DNA of 34,849 nucleotides from Apostichopus parvimensis (taxonomy: Eukaryota; Echinodermata; Holothuroidea; Aspidochirotida; Stichopodidae), in the NCBI GenBank assembly GCA_000934455.1, contig KN889486.1, positions 37,436-72,284 of the forward strand. Reading direction: 5' to 3'. The notes under the pieces were generated by a model, which was not told the origin of the DNA, ran no database searches, and saw only the letters and a list, made by a program, of their open reading frames with translations. This document shows, one piece after another, positions 24,601 to 33,600 of this stretch. Position 1 is the stretch's first letter, and each line of letters starts with the position of its first letter. The translations under genes and the position numbers were made by a program.

Positions 24601-27600
24601 AAGCATCCCAGGTTGTACAAAGGATCAAACACATATTTTCTTTTCAAATATTATGTCAAAATGCATTTGCAAATCCTAACAACATTGTTTCGTCAGTATC
24701 CTTTGTAAATGTTTGGAGATTAAAGTTAGAATATAACGGTAACATTCATGTCACATTGAACTCAACAGTTTTCAAAGAAAGGTGAGCGCAATCAATAAAT
24801 GTGGGAGTCTTGGTGACAGTGGCTTTGCATCAGTAATAAAAAATGACAGACATTGATTTCATTTTGTTTTCTAGGTAGAGCTGACTGGCAGTAGTATTTT
24901 TGACTTTGTCCATCAAGGTGATCACACAGAATTAGCAGAGGAACTAGGGATGAAGTTACCACCCAGACTATGTGGTGTCAACCACAGCAAGAAGGAAGAA
25001 GGAGACAGTGTACCCTCCAGTCCCACCATACCATCACCAACAACATCACATGGTAGGTATAATATATCCAACTATATCACATGGTAGCTATAATCTATCC
25101 CAACTATATCACATGGTAGGTATAATATATCCCAACTATATCACATGGTAGGTATAATATATCCCAACTATATCACATGGTAGCTATAATCTATCCCACA
25201 ATACCATCACCAACAACATCACATGGTAGGTATAATCTATCCCAACTACGTGTATTTTAGATCCTCCTGCAAGCAGGAACTCGCGAAGAAGCCTCATTGG
25301 CTTATCAAAGCTGCAACCTGACCAATGTCTGTCTCTTACATTCATATTTAACGTCAATGATTATGAATTGTCAATTGTCAACTCTGTAACTGGACGACAT
25401 ACATTAATCTTGGAGTGACTCGAACCGGGTACCTTATGATTGAAAGGCACAGGCGTTAACCACTGAGCTAACCTACCGGCGTTAACCTCCCGGTTAGGCA
25501 CCGGCGTTACCTACCGGAAAGGCACTGGCGTTAACCTACATCACATGGTAGGTATGATCTATCTAAGTACATCACATGGTAGGTATTATCCAGTCTGTTG
25601 TATCCCATCTCTAAACATGTCATAGGGTGTAGGCATCTGGCTCTGCTATAAGTGGAAAAACACCACATGAGAGTTACCAACTGGTCCATCAAACGCTGTC
25701 TCCAACAACATGACATAGAAAGTACCCACCAAGTTATACATGTGACATCTTCATCTAAAAAGTATGTTTTAGAGGGGAGGTGGAGTATGGGGGAAGGGGA
25801 TGGGAGATGGTGCTATTACATCATCCAGTCCTCAAGCACTGTCTCCTTCATACATCACACGGTACCAATGAACTCTTCTGTATCCCACCTCTAGCTGTGC
25901 AACATGATAGGTACTACCCTGTCCCTCAATATTGCATCCATGCAATTACATCCCATATGATTGGTACCACCAGTCCCAACATAACATTTCCTATAACATC
26001 AGATGGTTGTTGTATCCACCATTACCAATATACTAGCACCAACCATATAGTTTCCATTCAGTATTAAACTCTGTAACGTCTTCAACAACATAATAGATAC
26101 AATCTGGTCCTAAAGGCTACAGTCACATTATCTAAAGCAGTTGGAACAGGACGCTTCCAAGCTCATTCTTATTTCCATAGAAGTCATGGAGCGTTTTGTA
26201 CAAGTTCCTCAATAGTTTCCGCTTCGTGTCATTTGGTTCGCCATTGACTTTCAGGAAGTCTTTGTCTCTAACTGAAGTCATTGGTGTCTACATATTTTGT
26301 GACCAGATGATCATTTGTTTTCTAGTTGTGCTTGCAATTAATATCTCCTGCTATGTAAATCCATGAATACTAATAAATTGTTAGTTTCTCAGTTACTTCA
26401 GAGTCACATTGATGCCTTGAGAAAGTTTGTTACTTTTACGAAGTATCATCCCCAAAGCTAGGCTTACATTACTCATACATAGTCATGTAACCAAGACTAA
26501 TGGTATTGCTTTATGAAACTGGGCTGAAGTTTTTTTTTTGGTGATCAAATGATTATAGACTCAATATTCCCTTTGTATTTATTAAGTGGTAGTGAAATAA
26601 AGTACTTCATAGCATGTACTATTAACGATGTAAATGTGAATTAGGAAGAAAATAGATCATATGTGAACAAGTTGACTACCTGAAATAGTAATCAGATAAA
26701 ACAAGGATGTGAGCTGATCCTGTGATATGATCAGTAGCTGATCCAGTGGTATGATCAGTAGCTGATCCCAAAGATGTACACTTAAAAGCCTCAGTAAATA
26801 CTACCCATGTTAGCAGGTGTATGACTCATACAGCTTAAAATGGAAATTTATGTGGACCTTTGCAGACAATTGTCTCATTCTGAAGTTGGCTCACAACACA
26901 TTGCATGAATCATTATAGTCTGTTCTTGAGTAAAACTGCATTAAAACAGGAAACAAAGAAGAGTGAAAATATCTATAAACAATAGTATTAGAAATGTTGT
27001 GTTGCATCATCGTTAATCAGTACCACTTCTCAGTTTGGTGCATATTTTCTAACTATTATCAGAAAATGGAACTGTCCTAGGACACTTTCGCTAAAACAGA
27101 GAGCTTGGCCACTGAAAAATTCTTTCATATTCCAGAAAAAACACACTGATAAATCTTGTCTATTGCCAGTTGTATTGATTATCATTAATTGTAATTCTAA
27201 ATTTCATATGCCCCCTCCCACCTCCCTCTTCCCACCTCCCACCTCCCACCTCCCAACAAGAAATGTAGAAATTGTAAATTTCTTTAGTTCTTCTTTAGTC
27301 CCTTTGTAATTAATGCAGATACTACTTGTACAGAGAAACTGTTATAGTACCTGTTGGACTTCATTACAAAACATTTGGGTACTTGTATATGATTAGTTGG
27401 TTACTCTTACATTCTATATTCATATGATTCCCAAAGACATGCTTTTTGTTTAAGTTTAAATTACCATTACCATCTTTTTCTCAAGTTTCATTTCTCTTTT
27501 TCTTGTGTGTTCAAAAAACTAGGGGAAACTTATTTATGGCTTGCCATCAAAATGTGTTTGGAGGACAGAGGTGGGTAAAAGGGGGGGGGGGGATGGGAGG

Positions 27601-30600
27601 GGTCACTGGAGGTTAAAAGTAGTTAAAAGTCCATTAAGAAATCTTTGACCTTTTATCATCTTTGTAAACTTCAGCTTTTTCTTCTTTCTTTGTGTCTTTC
27701 AGAAGGCCTTAGCATGGCCCTCACTGCTAAATCAACAGGGTATGAAAGATCCTTTCTAGTACGGATGAAATCAACCCTCACAAAGAGAGGTGTGAACTTC
27801 AGATCGTCGGGGTATAAAGTAGGTTATTAATACGTTCATTAGTTATCATGTTACATTACCTCCATAAATGAGGTTCATACGTTCATTTTAAATTTCAATT
27901 AATTGCTTTTAGTCGAGTCCAGCTGATCCGAGTCCCAGCGAGACTGAAGTCATCAGAGTCTGAGACAAGTCGGAGTCTTGAGACAATTCCAAGCCCAGGG
28001 CACTCCAAGTTCGAGTCTGAGTCCAGGCTAGGAACAATGGAACTTGCCTGGATATGACAAACCTGGGGTTTCCTTCCACCCCCTCCTTCCTTCCTCCCCC
28101 TCCTTCCTTCCCCCACCTCTACTCATGGCTTAACTGTATATGCTTGTGTTATACATGTTTTATGTGAAGGCATTGGCATACATTTCCCTGCGGCTCTGCT
28201 AATTCGCTACTTGCAGTACTAAGAGTGACTTTGCATTAAATGAATTTAAAAAAGGTCCAGTCTTTTCTATGATGGCCTCTACCCTCTTCAAAAATCTGTT
28301 TCATGGGAACATTTAGGTGCTGTGATAAAGCTTATATCATGACATAAAAGATTGAAAATATTTTAGGCAAGTACGATGTGTCTACACATTTGTACATAGT
28401 GGTATTATAAGTGTACTCCAAGCCCTGTGGTTATAACATTAAAGTTAGAGAATTTGGAAGTAGAGAAGGGTTATGGTTTATACAGCCAGGTTGGCCATGT
28501 TAAAAGTATTAGCTATCACTAGATGAGCACATAAATAGTCACATTCTTGCAAACAGACCTTTCATGCATTCAACCTTTCAACTTGATGATACTGTGGCTA
28601 AACCCTGGTATTCTTTCTAGAGATTTATCTAACCCTCTAGTTCAGTACATCAGTGTCTGTACTGTGTAAATCTTTGATGTCTCCCAAGGACAAACAGCAA
28701 TAAAATGTGAGTTAAGACACTATCTCAAGGGGATACTATATGAAGCTTTTCAGTCATTCCACTTTTAGGAACACGTTTAAATTTGTGTCAGATAAGGGCT
28801 GTACTTCAAACATCGACTGTACCTTAGGTCACACCTTGATCTCCCCAAAAATATTTTATTGACAAATGTATGGCGATATAAATTGAATAAGATATATTTC
28901 ATTTGAGTCATCTGAATGACTGATAGTATACCCATTATTCTTTATTAATAAACTCCTTACATACTGTTTCTATTTGAAAAGAAGATGCAAAGGTAAAATA
29001 TTGTGAATATGTAAGGTGTCTGTTTCATGTTACTGTTAATAGATTACCGTTACAAAGTAGTTTGATATGCTGATCCTATCATCATAGAAGTAGTTTCATC
29101 TCGTCATTGTATCATTATACAATTCTGTCTATACATGTTTCCATTTAAACTATTGAGGCAGAAGGATAACATCATACGAAATCTTTAACTTGTTGTTGAC
29201 ATTTTAAAACTACTGTAAAGTTTAAGTGTGGGTTGACACTGTCATCAGTGATATATTGTGGTGTGTTCATACAGTTATGGCAAACTGTAAAATGATTCTA
29301 AGGAATGACAACTAACACCTGAAAGTTTATCCTTCTTTCTCTTCGTTCATTACAGTAAAATATTCTACAGAAACTGAATTGTTTTGATTTATTAACATTC
29401 ATCTTGATTTGTCCTCAGTTCAATGATGCAGTGATTGTTTCCTATTGTTGTATTGTCATTGTAATATTGCACCATTTCTGATTAGCCCATGTAACATTTA
29501 CACATAATACGATACCCCTTAATCTAAAGATGGGATCTCTTTTGGGTACAACAGTTTGGCCACTCCTAGTCCTGACTTATTCATCCAACATAGAAACTGT
29601 CATGTCCCTCGCACTTAATGTCATTCGCAAACCTTTGAACTTATTGCCTCCTTTCAACGTACCTTACGTAAATCTACGGATTTTAAAGAACAGATTTGTT
29701 GTGGTGTGGTTCACTTTTCCTTGATCGGCAAAGGATGGTACCACCAGCTTGTGACAAGTTCAATGCAGTACGCAGTATTGGAGAAGTTTTTCTCGTTGTC
29801 CTATTTCTGTAATAATCATATTTGTCTGTTTTTATATTGCAGGTTATTCATATAACAGGGTCACTGAGACCAAGAGTCAATCCAGCTGAATATAACACTC
29901 AGAATCCAGAGATCTTGGGCTTTGTGGGTCTGGCCGTAGCGTTACCGCCTCCAACTTTCAACGAACTCAAGCTAGAGCCAACATGCTTTGTATGCAAAGT
30001 TGGAGTTGATTTCAAAATCACCTACTGTGATGACAGGTTGGTAATAGATCATATTAGCTTTTCAGCTCAATTTGGCTCTCCAAGTGAAAGAACAAATATG
30101 GCAAAGTATTTCATCGGTCAGTCTATCTGTCAGTCTATCTGTCAGTCTATCTGTCTGTCAGAATCTTGAAAGAGTTTCATCTGCACACTACCAACCAGAT
30201 GTGACTGACAGTTGGTGAAGTTGATGCCAACACATTGATGGGATTAAATTAGAGAAAATCAAATGCCATTTAATGTCAGAGGTTATCAAAAAAAATTTAA
30301 ATGCTCATAAGTGCTCAGATATCATTACTTAGTATTACAAATGAAAATCGAAATAGTGAAGTTGATACTGATATTTACAAGGACTTTTATTCAGATTGTG
30401 ACCAACCAGATATTAAATTAATTGTGAAGTGACACAATGTACAATACGGAATGTCACATTACAAGTCATGTTTGCAACATACAGTATATCAGGAGGTGTC
30501 GTATGACAGTTGACTGCTCCATTGACTTACACACTAAATTTTTCTTTTTAAAAGCTGCTAGAACATAGAGGTTTTCAATTGAAATGTCCTAGATAAGATA

Positions 30601-33600
30601 GCTGATGGCCTGGGCTATCATACTACATTCATTTTTTGCCACAATGACAGTTTAGAGTTTGAGCAGAAGAGGCCAAAGTTTAGCACAGTGCTCCCCAACC
30701 CATCTACCAGCTCTCGCTGCAGAATCTTCAGGTTTCTCCAAGGATTTTCTAAAATGCCTTAAAACATCTTCAATCCTTCAGATTTTTTAGACCATCAGTA
30801 GTTTTTTCATCTTCTTCAGCTTTCCAGCATTAAAAAGACATAATAATGATAACTGAAAAAAATGCCCCCAAAAAGTCACTTCAGTAGGTGAATCTAGGAC
30901 TATTTTCCAACGGTTAAATTTCTTCAGGGAGACGTACGCTGCTGTAATTGTGGTATGGTTTCTATAGCCATTTGAGTATATATACTAATCTATAGTACAG
31001 CTGCACAGACACTGTTAGGCTGACATAATTGTTCTGATAATCAAATAGAGGTCAAAGATGATCTAAATTATTGTTGCAACTGTTAAAGCAGAGTTATTTA
31101 AAGTCTGCTCAAATAATGAAGAGATATTATACTTTCACAAGTTCAGGTGGTATTTAAGTCATTCCTCCTCCTATTGCCACTTGCTCTTCTTAAGTAACAG
31201 GGCGACTTAGGCTTTCTCGAATAGTTAGGATACTGATAAAGGGACAGTATATGATCTGGTACTGTCTTTTGATACTGCACTGCTGCAAACTTAGATAAAA
31301 GGATCTCTTTGAGTGATAAAGTTGCTGTCTTTCACGTAGGATATGTTTGATGGTATGCAGTGTTGTGTACATAGTGTCCATAGTCTGTAATTTGGAAAGT
31401 TGAATTCAATGATATGTTTGATTTTCATATCTTGTTTAAAATGTCACATGCTCTACTCATGATCCAACATAGATTATCGTTGATCCGTTGGGGACATAAG
31501 GTCTATTAAACCTCATACAATGAGTCTAATGATATTGTGGTATTCTCTACTGGACCCAGTGGAAGGTGTGTTGTTGTTATTACATTGTACAGCCAAGTGT
31601 GTATGGAAGGAAGTGGTATAGCTTGTAGCTTGGGTGGCAGTATAATCAACTGGATTTGCACAGTTATTCTCTTTGTACTCATTTGACCAAACATTGTCAC
31701 AGTACTGTACAGCAAATGCTACAGGTGTTACACTGTTTGTCAATCTCATCCCAAGTCACAAGAGGCGGGAAATATAGGGGGAGGGGACAAAGGGAGGGCA
31801 ATTGCAAAATAAGTGATAGAAGCACTCCCCTGAAAGCACAAACAGGAGATCTTTAACACTTTGGGTGAGGGGGGGGGGGTGGGAAGGGCCTAGTCTATCA
31901 AATGTCAGGAAATGTATGACTGCTCTAATTCAATCCAAATCATGTCTGTTCTAAGTAAACCATTGATACAGAACATTTTCGAATGTTTGCTTTCGGTCTC
32001 TGTTTATTCCAATGCCAAAAACAAACAAGGTATTGATGAAGAAAGCAAAATATGGTATTGTTAAATTTTAATATTTGTACAAGTAATCACAAGGGATATA
32101 AATCTGGCTATCCTGGTGTGAATTGTGGATGATATTTATTACTTAAATATATTGAGTTTTCCATATTTATTTCGTTCTCCAATAATTCGCTGTTTTTTTC
32201 CTTTTACTTTTGCTTAGAATGGTGGATTTCCTAGATTACACTGTGAGTGAGGTCATAGGTCGCAACCTGTACAGTTTCTTACATGCGCAAGATGTGAAAT
32301 CCATGAGGCATCGACACCTGGACAGTAAGTTGTTTACTTCCGTTCATCACTTTGTGGATTTGGTAAAACTGGAAGTGTCTCTTGCGTGACTTTGAAGTGT
32401 AACTTTGTCTGTAAAATCAGTGACTTTAAAGTAGCATCTCAAGTTTAATAATGTCATCTAGCCGATACCGATATCCCATAACAATGAAGTTAGCTGGTAG
32501 GACGAGTCAAAGCGTGACTAGTTGTGATGTGAGAAAAAGTGTCTGGGGAATAAAATGTTTTGAATCTGATCAAATTTGTTAATCACAGGCTGGCTGAAAA
32601 ACAGTGACCTAGAAATATCTGAGGTGGGTGTCAAAATCACTTGCAATGTTGGTGAGAGTGTTGACCCAACACACTTAAAAGCTGCTTTAAATACCTAACC
32701 ATGTTTCATAGCTTTGTTATTGCACCAGCTGCTTCCGCTCTGCGTCCTTCTGTTTATTTGATTGGGAACATAGGAACATTAATGAGCTCAGTGTGTGCTA
32801 ATATTAGTTTACCCAGATTTAAAGGTTCAAAGACCATGGATAATTTACATTTTGATTCTTTATAAATTGCTCCTTTAGTCATGAAAGGAAGTCGATTACT
32901 TGTTCGTGTATCGTCTGTAACTCTTTCCCACACCGTTATCTCTCGTTGATTACAATCACACGTCCTCAAGAGGAAGAAAGAATTGTTTCTTTCACTTCTA
33001 GGTCATGACCTAGTGACATTTTAACAAAATGTGAATGTTTTTGTGACAAACTCTATGTTGGACAAATTCCAGAGTGTTCATCAGACATTTCGTTAGAGAA
33101 TATTCGCTCAGCATTAGTGATTTCAATTCTATTATTAATTCAAGCAATTTGTACAAATTGATAATTACATACAGACACGTGGTTGTGGTGAACTGTGGTG
33201 CCCCAAGAGAGATTGATTGAATTGTGCACACTTTGGTGTGTAGGTGTGACAAGTTGACCAGGGTTAAGTTGTAAAGTCGTGTGAGAAGGTCTTGGCCCTG
33301 AACAAGACTGTAAACCTAAAATTATAATTATAAATTATAGTAAATAAATAGCATGATACTACAGGGCATAGTTCATAACCTAACTAGAAAAGTTTCTGTT
33401 AAGTGAGGCCAGAGTTTTTATTTGAGAAGAGGTATTACTAACAGATGGAATTCTCTACTAGTGTGATATCCCTTTGATTTAGTGAGATATCTCATTAATG
33501 AGGTACAGCATCATTACAAACAAGGAAATTGACATGTAGAAAAAGAAGGGAGAGGAAAACTGTTGCAACTAAAATGTTTGTTGTTTTATGTCATCTTTTT

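Larger units (their letters stand above)
22646..24874 (+). other. Intron 3, largely filled by an antisense Penelope-like fragment
   Basis: GTAAGA to TTTTCTAG. About 22950-24480 is a Penelope-like element in reverse orientation (own entry). The remaining 22646-22950 and 24480-24874 are AT-rich, with no gene seen. Confidence 0.85.
25053..27702 (+). other. Intron 4
   Basis: GTAGGT to TGTGTCTTTCAG. The first 540 bp are the donor minisatellite interrupted by a SINE (own entries). The rest is AT-rich, with a 24-bp repeat (26713-26770), a CCCACCT-type C-rich tract (27211-27254) and a G-rich run (27581-27602). No gene is seen. The open frames at 25652-26067 are unrecognised. Confidence 0.85.

Noticed and set aside
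31506-31749. Overlapping minus-strand frames (69 and 78 codons)
   Set aside because: Low-complexity Thr/Asn-rich peptides, no known domain, intronic.
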